Part shown: in pieces, positions 1 through 5,587 of the stretch | Layout: every line of letters begins with the position of its first letter | Position numbering within the stretch: the first letter of the stretch is position 1 | Origin: Spirochaetota bacterium | Lineage (GTDB): Bacteria; Spirochaetota; JAGLSM01; JAKPMW01 | Direction of reading: 5' to 3' | NCBI GenBank assembly: GCA_029548715.1 | Contig: JAKPMW010000364.1 | Span: forward strand, 1 to 6,825 | Length of the DNA stretch: 6,825 bases | Made by a program: the position numbers and the translations under genes | The notes under the pieces: model-generated | Told to the model about the DNA's origin: nothing | Databases searched by the model: none | The model's input: the letters and a program-made list of their open reading frames with translations, nothing else

Positions 1-124
1 CACCGTCGATGTAGCTGGCAGCATACTGCCACTCGCCCTCGGTATGCAGACGATAGCCGTTCGCACTCCACTTGACGAGGGTGATTTTCCGGACAACCCG
101 AAAAAACGTCCGGCTGTCTTGGGC
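1..124 (-). pseudogene. 5'-truncated FGE-sulfatase (SUMF1-type) domain remnant, runs off left edge
   Basis: Reading the minus strand from the base after the lepA stop codon, one frame stays open for 41 codons to the window edge. It contains NGYRLHTEGEWQYAAS, followed by Y-I-D-G. This closely matches the internal hallmark GYRLPTEAEWEYAA of the formylglycine-generating-enzyme / SUMF1 / PvdO-EgtB-like fold, with the usual Pro replaced by His. In intact family members this motif lies roughly a hundred residues into the domain, but here only about 20 codons separate it from the lepA stop. There is no in-frame ATG, GTG or TTG in the open stretch. I therefore read it as a gene that has lost its 5' half, on the same strand and in the same frame as lepA. 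The function of the parent gene cannot be told: the family includes sulfatase activators, non-heme iron enzymes and many uncharacterised secreted proteins. The motif match is strong; the pseudogene status is inferred and depends on the sequence beyond the edge. Confidence 0.6.
89..113. repeat. Inverted repeat just downstream of lepA
   Basis: CCGGAC at 89-94 is the reverse complement of GTCCGG at 108-113, giving a 6-bp GC-rich stem with a 13-base loop. It begins about 12 bases after the lepA stop. In the lepA transcript the six consecutive U residues lie inside the loop and none follow the stem, so it is not a canonical intrinsic terminator. It could still mark the 3' end of the transcript, or be chance sequence inside the FGE remnant. 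Confidence 0.3.
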
Positions 125-1930
125 TTACCGGTCCGGCGTCTTCAACACCTCGGTGAAGGCGGACTGGGGGATCTCGACGTTGCCAAACATCTTCATGCGC
201 TTTTTCCCCTCCTTCTGCTTTTCGAGGAGCTTGCGCTTGCGGCTGATGTCACCACCGTAGCACTTGGCCGTCACGTTTTTTCCCACACTCCCGATCGTCT
301 CCCGGGCGATGATCGAGCCCCCGATCGCGGCCTGAAGCGGAATCTTGAACTGGTGGCGGGGAATCAGGTCCTTGAGCCGCTCGACGATCTGCCGGCCGCG
401 CAGGGCAGCACCCTGGCGGACGACAAGCTGGGAGAGCGCATCTACCTGCTTGGCGTTGACAAGGATATCCACCCGAACCAGCTCGGCCGGCTCGTATGAT
501 GTGATCTCGTAGTCAAAGGAAGCGTAGCCCCGGCTGACCGACTTGAGGCGGTCATAAAAATCGTAGACGATTTCTGCCAGCGGCATGTCAAAAATGATTT
601 CGACGCGCTTTTCGTCAAGGTACTCCATGTGCCGCTGGGTCCCGCGCTTCTCCAGACAGAGCGGAATGATGTTCCCCATAAACTCGGCCGGCGTGATGAC
701 CGTGGCCTTGACAAAGGGCTCGGCACAATGCTCGATGTACTGCGGATCGGGAAATTTGACGGGATTGTCGATGATTTCCATTTTACCGTTGTTCATATAC
801 ACCTCGTACTCGACCGTGGGCGAGGTGATGATGATGTCCTGGTCAAATTCGCGCTCAAGCCGTTCCTGCACGATCTCCAGATGCAAGAGGCCCAAAAACC
901 CGCAGCGGAATCCGAACCCGAGCGCCTGTGAGGAGTCCGGCTCGTAAACCAGCGAGGCGTCATTCAGCTTGAGTTTTTCCATCGCCGCCTTGAGAGAATT
1001 ATACTCCTCGGACTTGGTCGGATAGATCGAGGCAAAGACCATCGGCTTGACATCGCGAAACCCGGCCAGCGGCCCTGCACAGGGGGCATCGGCGTAGGTC
1101 ATCGTGTCCCCAATTCGGGTATCCGAGACCGTCTTGATCCCGGCAACAATATAGCCCACCTCGCCGGCCACAAGCTCCTTGCGCGATTCAAACCCGATCT
1201 TGTGCACGCCAAGTTCGCTGATCTCGTGGCGCTGCCCGGTCTGCATCAGGGTGACCGTATCCCCGACACGGGCCGTCCCCGTAAACACGCGGGCCGTAAT
1301 GATGGCCCCACGATAGGAATCGTACTTGGAATCGAACAGGAGGGCGGCCAGACGATCATCGGCAGAGCCAGTTGGAGCCGGAATCCGTTCGACAATGGCC
1401 TGCAGGATTTCACGAATCCCGATCCCGGCCTTGGCACTGGCCTGCAGGACCTCGGACTCGTCAAACCCCAGTTCGTGTTCGATCTGGTGCATCACCATGG
1501 GGATGTTTGCGCTCGGAAGGTCGATCTTGTTGATCACCGGAATGATCTTGAGATTGTGCTCCATGGCGAGGTACATGTTTGCCAGGGTCTGGGCTTCAAC
1601 CCCCTGCGAGGCATCGACAAGCAGGACCGCGCCCTCGCAGGAAGCCAGGGCCCGCGAAACCTCGTAGGAAAAATCCACATGTCCGGGGGTGTCGATCAGG
1701 TTGAGGACATAGTCGCTCCCGTCAGCGGCCCTGAAAGGCATGCAGACCGTCTGCGACTTGATGGTGATCCCGCGCTCCTTCTCGAGCTCCATGTTGTCGA
1801 GCACCTGGGCATCATGCTTGCCGGATGCAAGGATCCCGGTCTCCTCCAGCATACGGTCAGCCAGTGTGGATTTTCCGTGATCAATATGGGCTATGATAGA
1901 AAAATTGCGTATGCGTGTGCGGTCCGTCAT
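125..1930 (-). CDS. lepA: Elongation factor 4 (LepA), ribosome-associated translational GTPase
   Basis: Encodes 601 residues, close to the roughly 600 usual for LepA. EF-4 binds the ribosome, can back-translocate tRNAs in vitro and affects initiation and ribosome behaviour under ionic stress. All GTPase motifs are visible: G1 AHIDHGKST at 14-22, G2 RGITI at 53-57, G3 DTPGH at 80-84, G4 NKID at 134-137 and G5 SAK at 165-167. The family signature ALGFGFRCGFLGLLHLEIVQ lies in the middle, and the C-terminal LepA-specific domain carries KCYGGDISRKRKLLEKQKEGKKRMK. The start is chosen where similarity begins (MTDRTRIRNFSIIAH). A GGATGG about 8 bases upstream is a weak ribosome binding site. An ATG four codons earlier (1942) is possible, and the frame stays open to an ATG at 2092, but that extension has no family counterpart. 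The gene follows znuB after a 184-base spacer. Identity is certain; the exact start is less so. Confidence 0.97.
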   Translation of the reverse strand: MTDRTRIRNFSIIAHIDHGKSTLADRMLEETGILASGKHDAQVLDNMELEKERGITIKSQTVCMPFRAADGSDYVLNLIDTPGHVDFSYEVSRALASCEGAVLLVDASQGVEAQTLANMYLAMEHNLKIIPVINKIDLPSANIPMVMHQIEHELGFDESEVLQASAKAGIGIREILQAIVERIPAPTGSADDRLAALLFDSKYDSYRGAIITARVFTGTARVGDTVTLMQTGQRHEISELGVHKIGFESRKELVAGEVGYIVAGIKTVSDTRIGDTMTYADAPCAGPLAGFRDVKPMVFASIYPTKSEEYNSLKAAMEKLKLNDASLVYEPDSSQALGFGFRCGFLGLLHLEIVQERLEREFDQDIIITSPTVEYEVYMNNGKMEIIDNPVKFPDPQYIEHCAEPFVKATVITPAEFMGNIIPLCLEKRGTQRHMEYLDEKRVEIIFDMPLAEIVYDFYDRLKSVSRGYASFDYEITSYEPAELVRVDILVNAKQVDALSQLVVRQGAALRGRQIVERLKDLIPRHQFKIPLQAAIGGSIIARETIGSVGKNVTAKCYGGDISRKRKLLEKQKEGKKRMKMFGNVEIPQSAFTEVLKTPDR

Positions 1931-1995
1931 GCGGGCAGCCATCCATTCTGGTTCGTTCTTGGGGAACAGTCCTTGTATCGTTGACGGGAAAGATA

Positions 1996-2058
1996 CTACT
2001 CCGGGGGGCAGCCGGCCAGACAGGCGCCGGCAACACGACCTATGATTAATCCAGCCAT
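1996..2058 (-). CDS. Possible 20-codon leader ORF upstream of lepA
   Basis: An ATG at 2058 reads MAGLIIGRVAG and continues to CPPE before a TAG stop at 1996-1998. A good Shine-Dalgarno sequence, AGGAG within AGGAGAGAC, sits about 4 bases before the ATG, clearly better than the one before lepA. The predicted peptide is small, mostly hydrophobic and contains two cysteines. Its second half overlaps the GCCGGC hairpin at 2011-2031, an arrangement reminiscent of leader peptides that govern a downstream gene. The stop lies 65 bases before the lepA start, and the frame differs from the open lepA extension. I know of no family for it. A short ORF with an SD arises often by chance, so this is a candidate only. 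Confidence 0.2.
   Translation of the reverse strand: MAGLIIGRVAGACLAGCPPE
2011..2031. repeat. GC-rich hairpin in the lepA upstream region
   Basis: GCCGGC occurs at 2011-2016 and again at 2026-2031. Since each copy is its own reverse complement, the two can pair as a 6-bp all-GC stem with a 9-base loop. No U-tract follows on the minus strand (the next bases are TGCCCCCCGG), so it is not an intrinsic terminator for the znu operon. It may be a regulatory or protective structure in the lepA leader, or chance in GC-rich DNA. Confidence 0.3.
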
Positions 2059-2114
2059 GTCTCTCCTGCGAACTGGGAGAAAAACACAGCATGCAGCCTG
2101 ACTATGGTGACATC

Positions 2115-2912
2115 CTACTTTCGCAGCAGGCCCCGCCCTGCCAGAACCAGCACAAAAACGCCAAACTGGGTCACAACGATCAGCGGTCCGGCTGGAAGAT
2201 CCCCCGTGTAGGACAAAAGAAAGCCACCCATGGTAGCGCCGAGCGAAACCAGGACTGCGACGACATGTGCCGCAAGAATACGACGGGTCACAAGGAGGGC
2301 GATGGTCCCAGGAAGCACCAGACCGGCCGTAATCATGACAACGCCTGCAATCTTGACAGCAACAACGACATTGCAGGCCAGCAGAACCAGAAAACTGGTC
2401 GTCACAAGCCTCGTCGGAATCCGGTACACACCCGCAGCATCTTCATTGTAGGCCGTGTAGTACATGGCCCGGAAAAATACCGCCAGCCATGCAAGATCAA
2501 TCAGGGCCAGTACCGCAAGCACATACAGATCACTCTCACCGACAAGAAGGATGTTTCCAAACAGGTAATCGGCAATATCCGGAGTAAAACCATCGTTGAC
2601 AGAAAGCAGCAGGACACCGGTTGCCATGGAAACAGCCAGAAAGATCGTTGTAAGGTTAACTTCAGCAACCGCCATTCTCGACGAAGCGAAACCAACGGTA
2701 AAGGCAACGGCAGCCACGAACAAAAACGTCACAGCACCATAGGGCAGCCCCGCAAGAAGGGCAAAAGCCATCCCGGCAAAGGCAATGTGCGCAAACGCCT
2801 CGGACGTGAAGGAAGCCCGGCGCAAGACAACGAATGTCGAGAGCAGACCGCTGCCAAAGGCGGATACCATGGCGGCAACGAATGCGGTGACAAGAAACGA
2901 TGGTAGTTCCAC
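2115..2912 (-). CDS. znuB: Zinc ABC transporter permease (ZnuB, ABC-3 family)
   Basis: Encodes 265 residues, the normal size for the ABC-3 metal permeases (ZnuB/TroC/MntB). It forms the transmembrane channel of the importer in the inner membrane and pairs with the ZnuC ATPase. The sequence is strongly hydrophobic, with about eight membrane segments. The family-typical N-terminal stretch after the first helix (GSGLLSTFVVLRRASFTSEAFAHIAFAG) is present; so is the conserved ITAGLVLPGTIALL segment around residue 200, which fits the cytoplasmic loop contacting the ATPase. The start codon is GTG. A purine-rich GGGGGAGGG lies just before it, somewhat close for an SD. The gene starts 11 bases after the znuC stop, so it is the third gene of the operon and almost certainly co-transcribed. 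The metal is assigned as zinc from the neighbouring binding protein; manganese or iron cannot be excluded from this gene alone. Confidence 0.9.
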   Translation of the reverse strand: MELPSFLVTAFVAAMVSAFGSGLLSTFVVLRRASFTSEAFAHIAFAGMAFALLAGLPYGAVTFLFVAAVAFTVGFASSRMAVAEVNLTTIFLAVSMATGVLLLSVNDGFTPDIADYLFGNILLVGESDLYVLAVLALIDLAWLAVFFRAMYYTAYNEDAAGVYRIPTRLVTTSFLVLLACNVVVAVKIAGVVMITAGLVLPGTIALLVTRRILAAHVVAVLVSLGATMGGFLLSYTGDLPAGPLIVVTQFGVFVLVLAGRGLLRK

Positions 2913-2923
2913 TGCCCTCCCCC

Positions 2924-3652
2924 TTAAAAGTGCTTGTCAACGAGGCGCAACACCTCGCCCCAAGTCTTCTGGACAACCTCGGCGGAGACAAGCTCTGCAG
3001 CCGTATGACAATGCAGTGTCCGGTTGAGGCAGAGCACACTTGAGACCGTCTTCAGGATCACGTTGATATCATGAGAGACAAGCAGGATCGTCCGGCCCTC
3101 GCTGTTCAGCCGGGAAAGCAGGGAGTAAAACTCGATGATCTGCTGAGAATCCACTCCTGCCTCGGGCTCATCCAGAAAGAGGTAGCGACTGCCACCCACG
3201 ATTGCCCGGGCCAGAAGCACCCGCTGCAGCTCCCCGCCGGAGAGTGCATCAATCGCCCGCCTTTCAAGATGTGCGGCACCGGTCATCTCAAGCGCTTGGC
3301 GAACGCGTCTGGCAGAATCCGCCGGCAGGCGGGAAAACGCTCCACGGCAGGCCAGAAGACCAAGACGGACAATATCCGCTGCTGTACCGGGAAACATCCG
3401 CGGGACAACCTCCCTCTGGGGGAGGTACCCGACATGGTGCTCACGCAGCCAGTCACGGGCCGGGACCCCATCATAGAGAACATGGCCTGCCGCCTCCGGT
3501 ATCTGACCAAGGAGGATCCGCAGGAGTGTCGACTTTCCCGCCCCATTGGGACCAAGGATAGCCGTAAAGTCACCATCGGCCAGCACAAAGCTGACATCTT
3601 CAAGAACAGCCGTCGCTCCGATACGAAGACTGACACCGCGAACCTCGATCAC
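2924..3652 (-). CDS. znuC: Zinc ABC transporter ATP-binding protein (ZnuC)
   Basis: Encodes 242 residues, typical for the ATPase of a metal importer; it hydrolyses ATP on the cytoplasmic face to drive ZnuB. All ABC ATPase motifs are intact: Walker A GPNGAGKST at 34-42, Q-loop LPQ with Q79, signature LSGGELQRV from 137, Walker B YLFLDEPE at 157-164, and the switch histidine H194 in SHD. The motif GYLPQ and the short helical domain fit the ZnuC/MntA/TroB group. The start is GTG, and the sequence GTGA makes this start overlap the znuA stop codon by four bases, an arrangement that usually means translational coupling. CAGGGG lies about 9 bases upstream as a modest SD inside the end of znuA. Assignment to metal uptake rests on the flanking znuA and znuB; as a protein alone it would be called a generic metal-type ABC ATPase. 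Confidence 0.93.
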   Translation of the reverse strand: MIEVRGVSLRIGATAVLEDVSFVLADGDFTAILGPNGAGKSTLLRILLGQIPEAAGHVLYDGVPARDWLREHHVGYLPQREVVPRMFPGTAADIVRLGLLACRGAFSRLPADSARRVRQALEMTGAAHLERRAIDALSGGELQRVLLARAIVGGSRYLFLDEPEAGVDSQQIIEFYSLLSRLNSEGRTILLVSHDINVILKTVSSVLCLNRTLHCHTAAELVSAEVVQKTWGEVLRLVDKHF

Positions 3653-4545
3653 CGGGAGAACCCCTGTGCCAACATGCGCCAGTTATACCTGAGAAGACCC
3701 GTATAGTTTGTTATCCCCGGATCCGAACCAATCGGATCAACAACATACACGGGCAAATCATACTCCTTCGCAAGAACCTGCACGCTCTTCGGGTCCATCT
3801 GCGGTTCACGGTAGAGGGCACGAACATGGGCGGCACGAATCTTTTTTCCGAGACCAGCCAAGGCCGCCGCCGAAGGTTCCCGGCCCGGTGTCGGCATGAA
3901 CGCCGCGACACGGTGTATCCCGTAGCGCGAAAAAAACCTCGGAAAAGCATCATGAAAGGTAACGACCGCCTTGTCAGAATATGTCCCGGCCTCCGCACGG
4001 ATATATGCATCCAGGGCAGCAATGCTGTTTGAAAACGCTGCCAGATTTTTGCGGAACAGCGAGCCACCCGCTGGATCATGCTGCTCGAAGCGGACTGCAA
4101 GTCCGGCCGCAAAACGCAGCATGAGTACCGGATCGGTCCAGAGGTGGGGATCCGATGTGCCATGCGCCTCGCCTTCACCATCGTGCACATGCTCAGCAAT
4201 TGGGCCCGCCTCCGCTCCAAGGACAGCTTCTGCCGTGACTGTGCGTGCAGCGTGCTCCCTGAAAAGGGAACCGAGCTTTTCTTCAAGCCCCATCCCGTTG
4301 GCGATGATGATTCCCGCACGACTGATGCGCTTGACATCGCTCGGTCTGGGCGACCAGGTATGTGGCGAAGCAGAAACGGGAAGGAGTGTCTCCACTCTCA
4401 ACCGGCCACCGGCGATCTCGCTGGCAATCAGAGCATATGGCCGGATCGTAGCCAGCACAAGCTTTGTGTCAATCTCGCCGTCTGCGCGGCCGCACGACAA
4501 AAGGACAAGACCAGTCAGCAGTCCGAGTGTGAAAACTTTTTGCAT
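3649..4545 (-). CDS. znuA: Zinc-binding lipoprotein of ABC importer (ZnuA, cluster A-I SBP)
   Basis: Encodes 298 residues. The N-terminus MQKVFTLGLLTGLVLLSC is a lipoprotein signal with lipobox LLSC (Cys18), so the mature protein is probably lipid-anchored outside the inner membrane. It is a cluster A-I metal-binding protein that captures Zn and delivers it to ZnuB. Predicted ligands are H62 (PHTW), H134 (DPHLW), H198 (FHDAF) and D270 (VVDP). Three His plus Asp is the zinc/TroA pattern; Mn-specific members usually have Glu at the third position. A short loop with H119, H121 and H128, before the second ligand, is a reduced version of the His-rich loop of ZnuA proteins. The start is fixed by an excellent AGGAGG 7 bases upstream and by the signal peptide. 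The frame is open for another 100 codons upstream, but that stretch lacks a signal or any similarity. First gene of znuA-znuC-znuB. Confidence 0.93.
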   Translation of the reverse strand: MQKVFTLGLLTGLVLLSCGRADGEIDTKLVLATIRPYALIASEIAGGRLRVETLLPVSASPHTWSPRPSDVKRISRAGIIIANGMGLEEKLGSLFREHAARTVTAEAVLGAEAGPIAEHVHDGEGEAHGTSDPHLWTDPVLMLRFAAGLAVRFEQHDPAGGSLFRKNLAAFSNSIAALDAYIRAEAGTYSDKAVVTFHDAFPRFFSRYGIHRVAAFMPTPGREPSAAALAGLGKKIRAAHVRALYREPQMDPKSVQVLAKEYDLPVYVVDPIGSDPGITNYTGLLRYNWRMLAQGFSR

Positions 4546-4552
4546 GCCGCTT

Positions 4553-4558
4553 CCTCCT
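4553..4558 (-). promoter_or_regulatory. Ribosome binding site of znuA
   Basis: A perfect AGGAGG on the minus strand, 7 bases before the ATG at 4545. It decides the znuA start against the open frame upstream and against the ATG at 4575, which would place ten extra residues before the lipoprotein signal. Confidence 0.85.
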
Positions 4559-4590
4559 GATTCGGGTAACCTCATAGAGGAAATATCATT

Positions 4591-4642
4591 CACCTGCCGC
4601 ATGATCGTCCATAGAAGTCGCACACCTGGCATGACTGCGACT
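4591..4642. promoter_or_regulatory. Repeat cluster upstream of znuA, possible operator
   Basis: CACCTG-CC-GCATGA at 4591-4604 and CACCTG-GCATGA at 4623-4634 form an imperfect direct repeat whose starts are 32 bases apart, about three helical turns. The second copy exactly fills the loop of an inverted repeat, AGTCGCA at 4616-4622 and TGCGACT at 4636-4642 (7-bp arms). The cluster lies 46-97 bases before the znuA start, where a metal-responsive repressor could act. It does not resemble the AT-rich gammaproteobacterial Zur box. I cannot identify a convincing -35/-10 pair here. The repeats are visible; a regulatory role is inferred. Confidence 0.3.
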
Positions 4643-4660
4643 GAAGGGCAGAAACAAATC

Positions 4661-4704
4661 ACTCTTGCACTCCCGGCGAAGATCCCACAGGGAAGTGCAC
4701 AAGT
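4661..4704 (-). terminator. Strong stem-loop: terminator of the oxidoreductase operon or znuA leader structure
   Basis: TGCACTCCC (4666-4674) pairs with GGGAAGTGCA (4690-4699): six plus three base pairs with a single bulged A. Three outer pairs (4661-4663 with 4702-4704) follow across a 2x2 internal loop, and the apical loop has 15 bases. On the minus strand the stem is followed by GATTTGTTTCT, an interrupted U-rich tail, which suits an imperfect intrinsic terminator about 60 bases past the small-subunit stop. On the plus strand CTCTTTTTG follows, so it could work both ways. The alternative is a structured 5' leader of znuA. This is by far the best hairpin in the 218-base spacer. Confidence 0.45.
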
Positions 4705-4755
4705 ACCTCTTTTTGTGGCAGCGCACCAGACCAGGCCTGAGGATTGTTCCCCCTG

Positions 4756-4776
4756 AAAAAATCTCAAAGGCTGAGA
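4756..4776 (-). terminator. Weak hairpin plus U6 tract at the 3' end of the small-subunit gene
   Basis: On the minus strand TCTCA (4776-4772) pairs with TGAGA (4766-4762) around a 5-base loop and is followed at once by six T (4761-4756). The stem overlaps the TGA stop codon of the small-subunit gene. The geometry is that of an intrinsic terminator, but the 5-bp stem has only two G-C pairs, so its efficiency is doubtful. The larger stem-loop at 4661-4704 may do the real work. Confidence 0.3.
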
Positions 4777-5567
4777 ATTCCCGCCTTCGTCCGCCCAAGC
4801 AATCCCAGGATTCCGTTGACGATGGTCAGCGGATGAACCGGGCACCCCGGCAGATACAGGTCGGGAGTATGTTCCTCAAGAAAGGATCGGTCAAGTTCCG
4901 GACTCCCTGCAAACACACCTCCCGAAATCGCACAGGCCCCCGCCGCGATCAGCAGTTTTGGCCCAGGCATCATCGCCCAGACATCCCGCAGGGCCGGCGC
5001 CATGTTTCGTGTGACAGGGCCGGTCAATACCAGGGCATCTGCATGCCGGGGACTGGCCACAACCTCAATCCCGTAGCGGGCAATGTCGAAATTCACATTG
5101 TGAGCCGCGTTGAGTTCGAGCTCGCAGCCGTTGCATCCCCCGGCAGAAACCGAGCGCAGCTTGAGCGACCGGCCAAGAATCGTGAGGATCTCCCGTCCCG
5201 CAGGTTCCAGCCGGGCAGGCCAGTCTTCGACGCTCTCCCCGCTTTTCACAATCAAGCCCTCACGAGTCGAACTCGCCATCCGGTGTTCACCGGAGAAGCG
5301 GATCGCCTCCACGGGACACGCTGTCGCACAGTCACCGCAGAGGACGCATCTGCCGAGATCAATGGAAAGCGGCTCAAACCCGATGGCCGCAGCGGGACAA
5401 ACCCGGGCACACTCATGCACACCACTGCAGGACTCAGAGAGCGAGCAGGCGGCCTGATCCAGCCGCGGTATCCCACGAAACTTCGGATCAACTGCCTGCC
5501 GGCGGGGATCCCTGATAGCCTGATACCCCTCCGCCGTGCGAACTCTGAGGATATCAAAGATGCTCAT
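4764..5567 (-). CDS. Ferredoxin-small subunit fusion of an Ehr/Hyf-type membrane oxidoreductase
   Basis: Encodes 267 residues. The N-terminal part (about 1-95) is a ferredoxin domain like HycF/HyfH/NuoI. The C-terminal part (about 125-267) is a NuoB/HycG/HyfI-like small subunit that holds the cluster nearest the large-subunit active site. The second ferredoxin motif is canonical: C74, C77, C80, C84-P. The first is unusual: C47, V50, C53, C57-P, with an extra C41. The proximal cluster ligands are all present: C145-N-G-C148, C212 (GACAISGG) and C242 (PGCPVHP). The protein should pass electrons between a soluble donor or acceptor and the large subunit on the cytoplasmic face of the membrane. The start is supported by GGAGGGAG 7-10 bases upstream, inside a 20-base gap after the large-subunit gene, so the two are co-transcribed and this is the last gene. 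Such fusions occur in Hyf-like and Ehr complexes. No symbol is assigned because true hydrogenase function is unlikely. Confidence 0.88.
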   Translation of the reverse strand: MSIFDILRVRTAEGYQAIRDPRRQAVDPKFRGIPRLDQAACSLSESCSGVHECARVCPAAAIGFEPLSIDLGRCVLCGDCATACPVEAIRFSGEHRMASSTREGLIVKSGESVEDWPARLEPAGREILTILGRSLKLRSVSAGGCNGCELELNAAHNVNFDIARYGIEVVASPRHADALVLTGPVTRNMAPALRDVWAMMPGPKLLIAAGACAISGGVFAGSPELDRSFLEEHTPDLYLPGCPVHPLTIVNGILGLLGRTKAGILSL

Positions 5568-5574
5568 CGAAGCA

Positions 5575-5582
5575 CTCCCTCC
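5575..5582 (-). promoter_or_regulatory. Ribosome binding site of the small-subunit fusion gene
   Basis: GGAGGGAG on the minus strand, 7-10 bases before the ATG at 5567 and wholly inside the 20-base gap after the large-subunit stop. It supports this ATG and tight co-expression of the two subunits. Confidence 0.7.
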
Positions 5583-5587
5583 GTCCC

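Noticed and set aside
1202..1984. A 260-codon plus-strand ORF opposite the lepA GTPase domain
   Set aside because: Antisense shadow of lepA in GC-rich DNA, with no recognisable domain. Several similar long antisense frames (for example 4665-5609 and 3971-4756) were rejected for the same reason.
1931..2092. A 54-residue N-terminal extension of LepA
   Set aside because: The frame is open to an ATG at 2092, but the extension has no counterpart in LepA and no good ribosome binding site. The conserved sequence begins right after the ATG at 1930.
2091..2906. A 271-codon plus-strand ORF opposite znuB
   Set aside because: It lies wholly antisense to an unmistakable permease gene. Its product is very rich in Lys, Arg, Asn, Gln and His, as expected of the complement of hydrophobic codons, and I recognise no domain.
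4570..4580. Short palindrome CCTC-ATA-GAGG upstream of the znuA RBS
   Set aside because: Only 4-bp arms, and the flanking bases do not extend the symmetry. Expected by chance at this length.
4732..4739. Palindrome CAGGCCTG in the spacer
   Set aside because: Eight bases with no loop and no extension; such sites are frequent in DNA of this composition.
4586..4798. A 70-codon minus-strand ORF in the spacer upstream of znuA
   Set aside because: It starts inside the small-subunit gene, spans the stem-loop and repeats, has no good ribosome binding site that I can see, and shows no recognisable motif.
4546..4845. A 100-residue N-terminal extension of ZnuA
   Set aside because: The frame is open by chance. 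The perfect AGGAGG and the lipoprotein signal directly after 4545 define the real start, and the extension would overlap the small-subunit gene.
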